A stretch of DNA of 64,000 nucleotides from Actinomyces sp. oral taxon 897. Lineage in GTDB: Bacteria; Actinomycetota; Actinomycetes; Actinomycetales; Actinomycetaceae. Both the position numbers and the translations under genes were made by a program. Below the pieces are notes generated by a model. The model saw only the letters and a list, made by a program, of their open reading frames with translations. It was not told where the DNA came from and searched no databases. Positions 45,999 through 54,476 of the stretch are shown piece by piece. Within the stretch, counting starts at the first letter, position 1; every line of letters starts with the position of its first letter. The stretch covers positions 1,178,001 through 1,242,000 of the forward strand of contig NZ_CP027236.1 of the NCBI RefSeq assembly GCF_002999235.1. Reading direction: 5' to 3'.

Positions 45999-47684
45999 TC
46001 AGGCCTCGATGACCACGGGCACGATCATGGGCCGGCGCCTCAGGCGCCGTCCCACCCAGCGCCCCAGGGTGCGGCGCATGACCTGGGCCAGGGAGTGGGA
46101 GTCGGCCTTGCCCCCCTTGAGGGCCTGCGCCAGGGCGTTGGTGACGTCGGGGAGGACCTCGTCGAACACGGAGTCGTCCTCGGCCATGCCCCGGGCCTGG
46201 ATGTGGGGGCCAGCCAGGATGGTGCCGGTCTTGGTCTCCACCACGGCGTAGACGGAGACGAAGCCCTCCTCGGCCAGGATACGGCGGTCCTTGAGCTCGG
46301 TCTCGTCGATCTCCCCCACGCTGGAGCCGTCCACGTAGACGTAGCCCACGCTGACCTGCCCGGAGATGCGGGCGGTGTGGGCGGCCAGGTCCACGGTGAC
46401 CCCGTCCTCGCACAGCATGACCCGCTCGGGGGCGATGCCGGTCTTGACGGCCAGGGCGCCGTTGGCCACCAGGTGGCGGATCTCCCCGTGGACGGGCATG
46501 ACGTTGGCGGGCTGGACGATGTTGTAGACGTGCAGGAGCTCCTCGCTCGAGGCGTGGCCGGAGACGTGGACCTTGGCGTTGCCCTGGTGGACCACCCGCG
46601 CCCCCAGGCGCATGAGCTGGTTGATGACCCGGTAGACGGAGTTCTCGTTGCCGGGGATGAGGGAGGAGGCGAAGACGACGGTGTCCCCCGGCTCCACGGT
46701 CACGCTGCGGTGCTCGCCGTGGGCCATGCGGCTCAGGGCCGCCATGGGCTCCCCCTGGCTCCCGGTGACCATGAGGACCCGCTCGTCGGGGGGCAGGGAG
46801 GTGACCTCGCGGGCGTCGATGAGGACGCCGTCGGGCACCTTGAGGTAGCCACGCTCGGCGGCGATGCCCATATTGCGCACCATGGAGCGCCCAATGAGGG
46901 CCACCCGGCGCCCGTGGAGGGCGGCGGCGTCGAGGACCTGCTGGACCCGGTGGACGTGGCTGGAGAAGGAGGCCACCACGATCTGGCCGCCGGACTCGGC
47001 GAAGACGTTGTCCAGCACCGGGCCGATCTGCCCCTCGTGGCCGATCATGCCGGGGACCTCGGCGTTGGTGGAGTCCACGCAGAACAGGTCCACCCCCTCC
47101 TGCCCGAACCGGGCGAAGGAGCGCAGGTCGGTAATGCGCCCGTCAATGGGCAGGGAGTCCATCTTGAAGTCGCCGGTGACCAGGACGTTTCCGGCGCGGG
47201 TGCGGATCATGGCGGCCATGGCGTCGGGGATGGAGTGGTTGACGGCCACGAACTCGACGTCGAAGGGGCCGTAGACCACCCGCTCGTACTCCACGACCTG
47301 GCGTAGCACGGGGCGGATACGGTGCTCCTTGAGCTTGGCGTCCACGAAGGCCAGGGTCAGCTCGCTGCCCACCAGGGGGATGTCGGGGCGCAGGCGCAGC
47401 AGGTAGGGCACGCCGCCGATGTGGTCCTCGTGCCCGTGGGTCAGCACCAGGGCCACGACGTCGTCGAGCCGGTCCCGGATGGGCTCGAAGTCGGGCAGGA
47501 TGAGGTCGACGCCGGGCTGGTTCTCCTCGGGGAACAGGACGCCGCAGTCCACAATGAGGAGCTTGCCGTCCACCTCGAAGACAGTCATATTGCGGCCGAC
47601 CTCGCCCAGGCCACCCAGGGGGGTGACGCGCATGGCGCCGTCGGCAAGGGGGCTGGGGGGCTTGAGCGTCTCGAACGTCGTCAC
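45999..47684 (-). CDS. rnj: Ribonuclease J
   Basis: 561 aa metallo-beta-lactamase/beta-CASP RNase. Zinc motif THGHEDHIGG, beta-CASP segment FSSHVHRVQQVL, MVTGSQGEP. It acts in 5' to 3' and endonucleolytic mRNA decay and rRNA maturation. GTG start at 47684 with TAGACT 7 nt upstream, so probably leaderless. The lysX gene follows on the same strand after 76 nt. Confidence 0.96.
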   Translation of the reverse strand: MTTFETLKPPSPLADGAMRVTPLGGLGEVGRNMTVFEVDGKLLIVDCGVLFPEENQPGVDLILPDFEPIRDRLDDVVALVLTHGHEDHIGGVPYLLRLRPDIPLVGSELTLAFVDAKLKEHRIRPVLRQVVEYERVVYGPFDVEFVAVNHSIPDAMAAMIRTRAGNVLVTGDFKMDSLPIDGRITDLRSFARFGQEGVDLFCVDSTNAEVPGMIGHEGQIGPVLDNVFAESGGQIVVASFSSHVHRVQQVLDAAALHGRRVALIGRSMVRNMGIAAERGYLKVPDGVLIDAREVTSLPPDERVLMVTGSQGEPMAALSRMAHGEHRSVTVEPGDTVVFASSLIPGNENSVYRVINQLMRLGARVVHQGNAKVHVSGHASSEELLHVYNIVQPANVMPVHGEIRHLVANGALAVKTGIAPERVMLCEDGVTVDLAAHTARISGQVSVGYVYVDGSSVGEIDETELKDRRILAEEGFVSVYAVVETKTGTILAGPHIQARGMAEDDSVFDEVLPDVTNALAQALKGGKADSHSLAQVMRRTLGRWVGRRLRRRPMIVPVVIEA

Positions 47685-47853
47685 GGAGCTGAGTCTAGCG
47701 GGGCCGGGGAGTGCGGGCCGCCAGCTGCCTACCGGGGGGCGGACGGGTCCACCCAGGCGGGCCGGGGCAGGTAGGTCCACCCGGGCGGGGCCGAGGCCGA
47801 CGTCTCCCGGGCGAGGGCCGACGGCAGTCTGCCGGGGGCTACCCTAGAGGCCC

Positions 47854-48621
47854 ATGAGGTCTTTCAGCCGCCGTCAGGTCCTTCGCACCAGCGCCGTCGG
47901 GGCGGCCGGTGCGGCTGCGGGCGGGGCGGCCGGGGTGGTGGGAGGCAGGGTGCTGGCGCAGCGCCGCTCCCCCACGGACCGGGTGGCCCCGCGCCCGGTG
48001 GCACCGGGGTACCTGGGGGCGCGCACCGTGTTCCAGGCCTCACCGGGCTCGGGCGCGGTGGCCCTGACCTTTGACGACGGCCCCGGGGAGTTCACGCCCC
48101 TGGTGCTGGACCTGCTGGACGAGGCCGGGATCCCGGCGACCTTCTTCCTGCTGGGCACCAGCGCCTCCGCCCACCCGGACCTGGTGGCCCGTGAGGCGGG
48201 CGCGGGGCACGAGGTCGCCGTCCACGGCTGGGACCACCAGGACGTGTACTCCAAGGAGTACGACCAGCTCGGTGACGAGATCGACCGCACGATGTCGGCC
48301 ATCACCTCCGCGGGCGCCCCCGCGCCCCGTCTGTGGCGGCCCCCCTACGGGCGCGTGGACGCCCCGGCGCTCATGGTGGCGGCGAGCCGGGGGCTGGACG
48401 TGGTCCTGTGGGGCCACCACACCCCGGACGTGGCCACCGCCCAGGGCCTGGTGGGCAGCGTGGGGGCGGGTGGGATCATTCTCAGCCACGACGCGCGCAG
48501 CCAGCCCACCGAGGCGCTCGTGCGGGCGGTGGTGGCCGCCGCGGCGGCCGTCAGGGACCAGGGGCTGGCCCTGGTGACAGTCTCGGAGCTGCTGAGGCTG
48601 GACGCGGCCGCGTCGTCCTAG
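47854..48621 (+). CDS. Tat-exported polysaccharide deacetylase
   Basis: 255 aa. Twin-arginine signal SRRQVLR with a hydrophobic region to about residue 35. NodB homology domain: TFDDGP (motif 1), HGWDHQD (motif 2, metal His pair), RPPYG (motif 3), then LSHDA. It removes N-acetyl groups from cell-surface glycans such as peptidoglycan or GlcNAc polymers. No ribosome site; TACCCT lies 8 nt upstream. Divergent from rnj. Confidence 0.93.
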   Translation: MRSFSRRQVLRTSAVGAAGAAAGGAAGVVGGRVLAQRRSPTDRVAPRPVAPGYLGARTVFQASPGSGAVALTFDDGPGEFTPLVLDLLDEAGIPATFFLLGTSASAHPDLVAREAGAGHEVAVHGWDHQDVYSKEYDQLGDEIDRTMSAITSAGAPAPRLWRPPYGRVDAPALMVAASRGLDVVLWGHHTPDVATAQGLVGSVGAGGIILSHDARSQPTEALVRAVVAAAAAVRDQGLALVTVSELLRLDAAASS

Positions 48622-48692
48622 GCACCCGGTGGCTGGCGGACTGGCCTGGTGGGCGCGGGGCCCGACAGGGTGGCTGCGCGTGAGGTACGTGG

Positions 48693-48765
48693 TACCCCCA
48701 GCCGGATTTGAACCGGCGCTGCCGCCGTGAGAGGGCGGTGTCCTGGGCCGCTAGACGATGGGGGC
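48693..48765 (-). tRNA. tRNA-Glu (CTC), copy 1
   Basis: 73 nt cloverleaf on the minus strand. Acceptor GCCCCCA pairs with the 3' side, anticodon stem CCGCC/GGCGG with loop CTCTCAC gives anticodon CTC. T-arm GCCGG-TTCAAAT-CCGGC. CCA is not encoded. Confidence 0.95.
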
Positions 48766-48813
48766 GTAGATCCTGAGGATCCTTGACTTAAGGTCCGGGA
48801 CATCCCGGCTCCG

Positions 48814-48886
48814 TACCCCCAGCCGGATTTGAACCGGCGCTGCCGCCGTGAGAGGGCGGTGTCCTGGGCCGCTAGACGATGGGGGC
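48814..48886 (-). tRNA. tRNA-Glu (CTC), copy 2
   Basis: Identical in sequence to the copy at 48693-48765, 48 nt further upstream in transcription. Confidence 0.95.
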
Positions 48887-48921
48887 CCACGGGCTCAGCG
48901 GGTTAGGACCCGCCTGGCCAG

Positions 48922-48994
48922 TACCCCCAGCCGGATTTGAACCGGCGCTGCCGCCGTGAGAGGGCGGTGTCCTGGGCCGCTAGACGATGGGGGC
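48922..48994 (-). tRNA. tRNA-Glu (CTC), copy 3
   Basis: Identical to the other two; 35 nt from copy 2. The triplet probably arose by local duplication. Confidence 0.95.
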
Positions 48995-49047
48995 GCGGAG
49001 CTTTCCTCCTGCGGAGGGAAGTCCCTGATTAAGGAGTTCCCTCCTCG

Positions 49048-49119
49048 CTGGGGTACCAGGACTCGAACCTAGAATGGATGAACCAGAATCACCAGTGTTG
49101 CCAATTACACCATACCCCA
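49048..49119 (-). tRNA. tRNA-Gln (CTG)
   Basis: 72 nt on the minus strand, acceptor TGGGGTA with TACCCCA, anticodon loop TTCTGGT (CTG), T-arm GGTTCGAGTCC. First gene of the four-tRNA cluster. Confidence 0.93.
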
Positions 49120-49163
49120 TGGGCTGTGTCCCGGAACGAGGACCGTCCGGAGCAGCGGGAAGT

Positions 49164-49193
49164 ACTCTACGCAGGCACCCGCGCCCCTGACAA
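49164..49193 (-). promoter_or_regulatory. Promoter of the tRNA cluster
   Basis: On the minus strand TTGTCA (49188-49193) and TAGAGT (49164-49169) are 18 nt apart, about 45 nt upstream of the tRNA-Gln 5' end. Confidence 0.55.
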
Positions 49194-49312
49194 ATCCCTG
49201 GTGCGTGAGTACAGCCACAGTCGTGCCGCGCCCGCCCGCGCCGCCGGGCGCCGCCAGCGGTCAGGACCCCGTGGTCAAAGCCCGGCAGTCAGGACCCGGT
49301 AGTCAGGGACCG

Positions 49313-49401
49313 GCGCAGGCTCAGCCCGGGCGGACACGCACTCCTGACCCAGCGCGCCCGCCACCACCTCACCGTGCAGGCTCAGCCCAGGCGGGCGCGC
49401 A
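49313..49401. repeat. 28 bp duplication with 33 nt insert at the 3' end of gltX
   Basis: 49313-49340 and 49374-49401 match at 24 of 28 positions (core GCAGGCTCAGCCC), 61 bp apart; insert 49341-49373. The right copy contains the last codons and stop of gltX, so the left copy looks like a duplicate of the gene's end placed downstream. Confidence 0.82.
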
Positions 49402-50983
49402 GGGAGCGCAGGCGGGCCAGGGAGCTGACGGCCCCCAGGATCTCCATGGACTCGAACAGCGGCGGGGAGACCTGGCGGCCGGTGACGGCCACGCGCAGGG
49501 GCCCGAAGGCCAGGCGCGGCTTTATGCCCAGGCCCTCCACAATGGCGGCGCGCAGGACCTCCTCCAGCCGCGCCGTCGTCCACTCCCGGTCCCCCAGGGG
49601 CTCCAGGGCGCTGAGCGCGGCGTCCAGGACCGCCGGGGCGGAGTCCCTGAGCCTGGCCACGGCCTTCTCCTCGAGCTGGAGGGCGTCGTCGGGCACGAGC
49701 AGGAAGCCGAGCATGTCGCGCCCCTGGCCCAGGAGCTGGACGCGGGTCTGGACCAGGGGGGCGGCGGCGGTGAGGATCTCCTGCTCCCGGGCGGTCAGGG
49801 CCCCGAAGGTGGTGGCGCTCACCAGGGGGCGGGGCACCCAGTGCGGGTCAGCCGGGTCGGGGTAGACGTCGGCGAGGTAGGGCACCAGGCGGTCGCGGAA
49901 GTCCTGCGGCTCAAGGAGCCGGATGTGCTCGGCGTTAATGGCCTCGCACTTGACGGGGTCGAAGCGGGCCGGGTTGGGGTTGACGTCGGTCACCTCAAAG
50001 GCCTCGACCATGTCCGCGGGGCTGAAGACGTCCTGGTCCCTGGACAGGGACCAGCCCAGCAGGGCCAGGTAGTTGATCAGCCCCTCGGGGAGCATGCCGC
50101 GGTGGCGGTGGATGAGCAGGTTGGACTGCGGGTCGCGCTTGGACAGCTTCCTGTTGCCCTCCCCCATGACGTAGGGCAGGTGGCCGAACCGCGGCACCGC
50201 GCTGGCGCGGCCGATCTGCGTCAGCGCCCGGTACAGGGCGATCTGGCGCGGCGTGGAGGACAGCAGGTCCTCCCCGCGCAGCACGTGGGTGATCCCCATG
50301 GCGGCGTCGTCCACCGGGTTGACCAGCGTGTAGAGGGGGTCCCCGCCTGCGCGCACGACGACGTAGTCGGGGACCGAGCCGGCCCTGAAGGTGATGGGGC
50401 CGCGCACCAGGTCGGTGAAGGTGATGTCCTCATCCGGCATGCGCATGCGCAGGACGGGGCGGCGGCCCTCGGCCCGGTAGGCGGCCTTCTGGGCCTCGGT
50501 CAGGTCCCGGTCGTAGCCGTCGTAGCCGAGCTTGGGGTCCTCGCCCCGGGCCCGGTGACGGGCCTCGACCTCCTCGGGGGTGGAGAAGGACTCGTACAGG
50601 TACCCGGCCTGGAGCAGCTCGGCGGCGACCTGCCGGTAGAGGTCCATGCGCTGGGACTGGCGGTAGGGCTCGTGGGGGCCGCCGACACCCACGCCCTCGT
50701 CCCAGTCCAGGCCCAGCCAGGTCAGGGAGTCGATAATGGCCTTAAAGGACTCCTCGGAGTCGCGGGCGGCGTCGGTGTCCTCGATGCGGAAGACGAAGGT
50801 GCCCCCGGTGTGGCGGGCCCAGGCCCAGTTGAACAGGCAGGTACGCACCATGCCCACGTGGGGGGTGCCGGTTGGCGAGGGGCAGAAGCGCACGCGCACG
50901 GGCGAGGACCCGGGTGCCGGGAGGGGCGTGCGGGCCGGGGCGTCGGGGCGGGAGACGGCGGTGTTGTCAGGAGTGTCAGGCAT
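49382..50983 (-). CDS. gltX: Glutamyl-tRNA synthetase
   Basis: 533 aa class I synthetase. HIGH-like region [10 protein letters not shown] and KMSKS-like KLSKRD are present, with FRIEDTD nearby. It charges tRNA-Glu, and in genomes without GlnRS also tRNA-Gln for amidation by GatCAB. The ATG at 50983 matches the family N-terminus; TACGCT lies 9 nt upstream. It is next to three tRNA-Glu and one tRNA-Gln genes. Confidence 0.96.
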   Translation of the reverse strand: MPDTPDNTAVSRPDAPARTPLPAPGSSPVRVRFCPSPTGTPHVGMVRTCLFNWAWARHTGGTFVFRIEDTDAARDSEESFKAIIDSLTWLGLDWDEGVGVGGPHEPYRQSQRMDLYRQVAAELLQAGYLYESFSTPEEVEARHRARGEDPKLGYDGYDRDLTEAQKAAYRAEGRRPVLRMRMPDEDITFTDLVRGPITFRAGSVPDYVVVRAGGDPLYTLVNPVDDAAMGITHVLRGEDLLSSTPRQIALYRALTQIGRASAVPRFGHLPYVMGEGNRKLSKRDPQSNLLIHRHRGMLPEGLINYLALLGWSLSRDQDVFSPADMVEAFEVTDVNPNPARFDPVKCEAINAEHIRLLEPQDFRDRLVPYLADVYPDPADPHWVPRPLVSATTFGALTAREQEILTAAAPLVQTRVQLLGQGRDMLGFLLVPDDALQLEEKAVARLRDSAPAVLDAALSALEPLGDREWTTARLEEVLRAAIVEGLGIKPRLAFGPLRVAVTGRQVSPPLFESMEILGAVSSLARLRSLRARLG

Positions 50984-51178
50984 GATGGGCCCAGCGTAGC
51001 GCCAGGGACCGCTTGCACCATTGCCAGCCGACGTGGCAGCGCTTACCATGGCCTACCGTAGGCCTGGCTGTGGTCCAGATCTCGACCGCTCCCCCGCCTG
51101 CTCCGTCCTCCACCGGGCGTCCCCGCTCCCGCGTGACGCCGACCTCGACCACCTGCCAGTCCGATCCCGGAGGTAGCC

Positions 51179-51877
51179 ATGTCCCCGACCCCACGCCCGT
51201 CCCCCGGTCCCCGCCCGTCCCGACCCGCCCGCAGGCTCGCCCTGGCCGCCGGCCTCAGCCTGGCGCTGGCGCTGCCCACCCTGACCGCCTGCGGCAGCCA
51301 GGAGCCCTCGGCCGCCTCCCCCTCCCCTGCCCCCGCACCGACCTCCTCCAGCCCGGCCGCCAGCACCCGGCCCCCGGGGGACGTCGACGGCGCCCCGTAC
51401 TGGAGCGTCCCCACGGACGTGCCCGGGTGGAGCGTCAGGACCATGGACCAGGACGGCAAGAACCAGCTGGGCAACGCCGTCGGGTGCCTGTTCACCACCT
51501 CCCAGGACGCCTACCAGACCAGCGGCCGTACCGACCGCGAGGAGACCGACCTCCAGGCCGAGAAGACCACCCACTCCTACGAGGGCTCCAAGGTCACCAA
51601 CGTCTCCTTCAGCCCCGCGCAGGACGACCTCACCGCCGTTAAGAACGGGGCGGGCAACGCCATTGAGACCAGGCACCTGGAGTGGACCTACACCGGCGCC
51701 GACCAGCAGGACTACCGGGGCACCATGTACCTGCGGGTCTTCACCACCACGCACGTGCCGGTGCTCATGCGGGTCATGTACGCCTGCCCCGCCGGCGCCT
51801 ACTCCGCCACGGAGCTGGAGACGCTCATGAAGGGCACCGCCCTGAACGACCCCGGTCCGGCGGACATGGACGGCTGA
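51179..51877 (+). CDS. Putative lipoprotein
   Basis: 232 aa. Signal peptide with lipobox LTAC (Cys near residue 38), a Ser/Pro/Ala-rich spacer to about 70, then a globular domain with two further Cys (GCLFTT and YACPAG) that could form a disulfide. Family not recognised. GGAGG lies 5 nt before the ATG. The aminotransferase gene follows after 26 nt but has its own promoter. Confidence 0.8.
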   Translation: MSPTPRPSPGPRPSRPARRLALAAGLSLALALPTLTACGSQEPSAASPSPAPAPTSSSPAASTRPPGDVDGAPYWSVPTDVPGWSVRTMDQDGKNQLGNAVGCLFTTSQDAYQTSGRTDREETDLQAEKTTHSYEGSKVTNVSFSPAQDDLTAVKNGAGNAIETRHLEWTYTGADQQDYRGTMYLRVFTTTHVPVLMRVMYACPAGAYSATELETLMKGTALNDPGPADMDG

Positions 51878-51903
51878 GGCCCCGCGGTGCCTAGACTGCG
51901 GGG

Positions 51904-53121
51904 GTGACCGCCTCCGCCGCCCACGCCCTGACCGCCTCCTGGGACGCCCTGACCCCGGAGGTCATGCGCGCACGCGGCAGCCTGAAGTGGGTGCGCTACC
52001 CCGAGGCGATCGGGGCGTGGGTGGCGGAGATGGACCTGGGGACCGCCCCCGCCGTCACCGAGGTCCTCCAGCGCGCCGTCCAGGACGCCTCCCTGGGCTA
52101 CACCCCCGACCACCTGGCCCGGGCCGTCCGCCAGGAGGTGGCCCGCTACCAGCAGCAGGCCTTCGGCTGGGAGGTGGCCGAACCGGACGTCTCCCTGGCC
52201 CCTGACGTGCTGTCGGTCCTCATGACGCTCATTACCCGGCACACCCGGCCGGGCTCGCCCGTCATCGTGCCCACGCCCGCCTACATGCCCTTCCTGTCCA
52301 TCCCCGGGGTAGTGGGCCGCGACTGCCTCCAGGTGCGTGCGCTACGGGGCCGTGACGCCTGCGGGCACCCCACCTGGGAGCTGGACCTGGAGGGTATTGA
52401 GGCCGCCATGGCCAGCGGCGGGGGCCTGCTGGTCCTGTGCAACCCGTGGAACCCGGTGGGCCGCGTCCTGTCCCTTTCCGAGCTCGACGCCGTCGCCGCG
52501 CTCTCGGCCCGCTACGGGGTGCCGGTCTTCGCCGACGAGATCCACGCCATGCTGGTGATCGACCCGGGTGCCACCCACACCCCCTACGCCTGCCGTCCCG
52601 GGGCGGACCCGGCCCTGACCTTCACGGCCACCTCGGTCTCCAAGGCCTTCAACGTCCCCGGCCTGCGCTGCGCCCAGCTCATTGCCACCGGGCCGGGCAG
52701 GGCAGCCTGGGACGCCGACGGACCCAGCCGGTGGCTCTCCCACGAGGCGACCCTCCTGGGCGTCCAGGCCGCCGTCGCCGCCCTGCGCCGGGGGCTGGGC
52801 TGGCTGGAGACCGTGCGCGCCTACCTGTGGGGCACCGCCGGGCAGGTGGCGCACGACCTGGAGCAGGTGCCGGGCCTGGAGCTGACGGTGCCCAGCGGCT
52901 CCTACCTGGCCTGGCTGGACTGCTCGGGGCTGGAGGGCGCCGCCCTGGAGGCGGCCGGATCGCCGGCACGCTACCTCCTGGGCGCGGGCGTGGCCATGAA
53001 CGACGGCGCCGCCTTCGGGGCGGGGTACGAGCGCTTCTGCCGCCTCAACCTGGCCATGGGCCGGGGCGTGGCCGCGCAGGCCACCGCCCGTATTGCCCAG
53101 GCGGTGGCGGACCTGGGCTGA
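51904..53121 (+). CDS. PLP-dependent aminotransferase, MalY/PatB type
   Basis: 405 aa fold-type I enzyme. PLP lysine in TSVSKAFNVPGL, CNPWNPVGRV and ADEIHAMLV motifs. The MalY/PatB group are mostly cystathionine/cysteine-S-conjugate beta-lyases, so cysteine or methionine metabolism is likely. GTG start; TAGACT ends exactly 6 nt upstream with no ribosome site, a textbook leaderless arrangement. Confidence 0.9.
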   Translation: MTASAAHALTASWDALTPEVMRARGSLKWVRYPEAIGAWVAEMDLGTAPAVTEVLQRAVQDASLGYTPDHLARAVRQEVARYQQQAFGWEVAEPDVSLAPDVLSVLMTLITRHTRPGSPVIVPTPAYMPFLSIPGVVGRDCLQVRALRGRDACGHPTWELDLEGIEAAMASGGGLLVLCNPWNPVGRVLSLSELDAVAALSARYGVPVFADEIHAMLVIDPGATHTPYACRPGADPALTFTATSVSKAFNVPGLRCAQLIATGPGRAAWDADGPSRWLSHEATLLGVQAAVAALRRGLGWLETVRAYLWGTAGQVAHDLEQVPGLELTVPSGSYLAWLDCSGLEGAALEAAGSPARYLLGAGVAMNDGAAFGAGYERFCRLNLAMGRGVAAQATARIAQAVADLG

Positions 53122-53159
53122 ACCGGCCCCGGGCCACTGGGAGCAGGGTCGGACCACCA

Positions 53160-53194
53160 GGGCCACGGACCTCAGCCCGCCCAGGACCACCGGG
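53160..53194. repeat. 35 bp exact copy of an internal alsT segment
   Basis: Positions 53160-53194 are identical to 57112-57146 inside the second AlsT gene (same strand, 3952 bp away). The flanks differ. Around it, imperfect repeats of a GGGCCACTGGGAG block occur at 53131, 53184 (diverged) and 53303. The ~33-35 nt length equals that of the inserts found elsewhere. Confidence 0.75.
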
Positions 53195-53341
53195 ACCAGC
53201 GCCCGCGAGCGCCCGAGGCCGCCTCAGCGCGGGCGGCACCATCGACCTCGACCCGGTCCGGGGCCGCCTTCTACGCCTCCGGCAGGTGGCGGACCCGGCC
53301 CTGGGCCACTGGGAGTAGCGCCCGCGAGGGCCCGGGCCGCC

Positions 53342-54175
53342 CTAGCGCCGCACCACGGGGTTGGAGAAGGCGCCGACCCCCTCCACGCAGACCTCCACCC
53401 GCTGTCCGGGGCGGATCTGCCCCGCGCCCGCGGGGGTGCCGGTCAGGATGACGTCCCCGGGCAGGAGGGTGAAGACGCTGGAGATGTAGGCAATGAGCTC
53501 GGGCACGCCCCGGACCATGTCGCTGGTGCTCCCCTGCTGGACCAGCGTCCCGTCCAGGCGGGTGCGCACCACGGCGTCAGCGGGGTCGAAGGCGCCGGCC
53601 GCCCCCCGCTCGGGGATCTCGATCCAGGGGCCCAGGGGGCAGGCGGTGTCGAAGGCCTTGGCCCGCACCCACTGGGTCTCGCCGGGCTGGCGGTCGCGGG
53701 CGGAGACGTCGTTGGCCACCGTGTAGCCCAGGACGACGGAGGCCGCCCGCTCGGTGGGGACGTCCTTGGCCAGGGTCCGTACGACGACGGCGAGCTCGGC
53801 CTCGTAGTAGACCTCATCGCTCCAGGGAGGCAGGACGATCGGGACGTCGGGGCCGATGACCGAGGTGTTGGGCTTGAGGAAGAGGGTAGGGAGCTCGTCC
53901 CGGCCCGACGCCGTCGCACCCGTCCCCCTGGCGTGGGCGGCGTAGTTCCCGCCCACGCCCACCACCTTGGAGCGGGGGATGACCGGGGACAGGAGCCGGG
54001 CCTCCTTCAGCGGCACGACCTCGCCGGTGGCCTTGGGCACGGAGAAGAGGGGGTCACCCTTGAGCACCAGGAGGTAGCCCTCCGACTCCCCGGTGGGGGC
54101 CGCCTCGTCCGCGGGCAGGCCCTGGACGATGCCGTAGCGGGGCTCGTCCCCCGTGGTGAAACGTGCGATCTTCAT
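53342..54175 (-). CDS. Fumarylacetoacetate hydrolase family protein
   Basis: 277 aa. C-terminal FAH fold with metal ligands in YYEAELAVVV and GYTVANDVSARDRQ, plus GDVILTGTPAG. Members hydrolyse or decarboxylate beta-diketo acids, and many act as oxaloacetate or acylpyruvate hydrolases; the substrate is not determined here. ATG at 54175 with TAGGGT 7 nt upstream and no ribosome site. Confidence 0.9.
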   Translation of the reverse strand: MKIARFTTGDEPRYGIVQGLPADEAAPTGESEGYLLVLKGDPLFSVPKATGEVVPLKEARLLSPVIPRSKVVGVGGNYAAHARGTGATASGRDELPTLFLKPNTSVIGPDVPIVLPPWSDEVYYEAELAVVVRTLAKDVPTERAASVVLGYTVANDVSARDRQPGETQWVRAKAFDTACPLGPWIEIPERGAAGAFDPADAVVRTRLDGTLVQQGSTSDMVRGVPELIAYISSVFTLLPGDVILTGTPAGAGQIRPGQRVEVCVEGVGAFSNPVVRR

Positions 54176-54476
54176 GGCCGTCACCCTAGCCCCGTCAGGC
54201 TCCGTCCCCGGGTCCTGACACGGTGCGACGCGCGCCTCTCGCGGTGAGGCGGGACCACGCCGCGGGGTACCGGCACCCGCGGACCCGCTGGCGCTCGCGG
54301 ACCCACCGGTGCCCCGCCACCGGCGCCTCCCACAGCTCCGGACCCACGCCACGCCGCCGCGGCCCCACCGGCGCGCCCGTGGGATCACTGGCGCACCCCG
54401 GGATCAGGATCACTGGCACACCCTGCCACTGGCGCCGGCAGTCGCGGACAGGGCCGGTGGCGGGGCGGCCGGAGGG

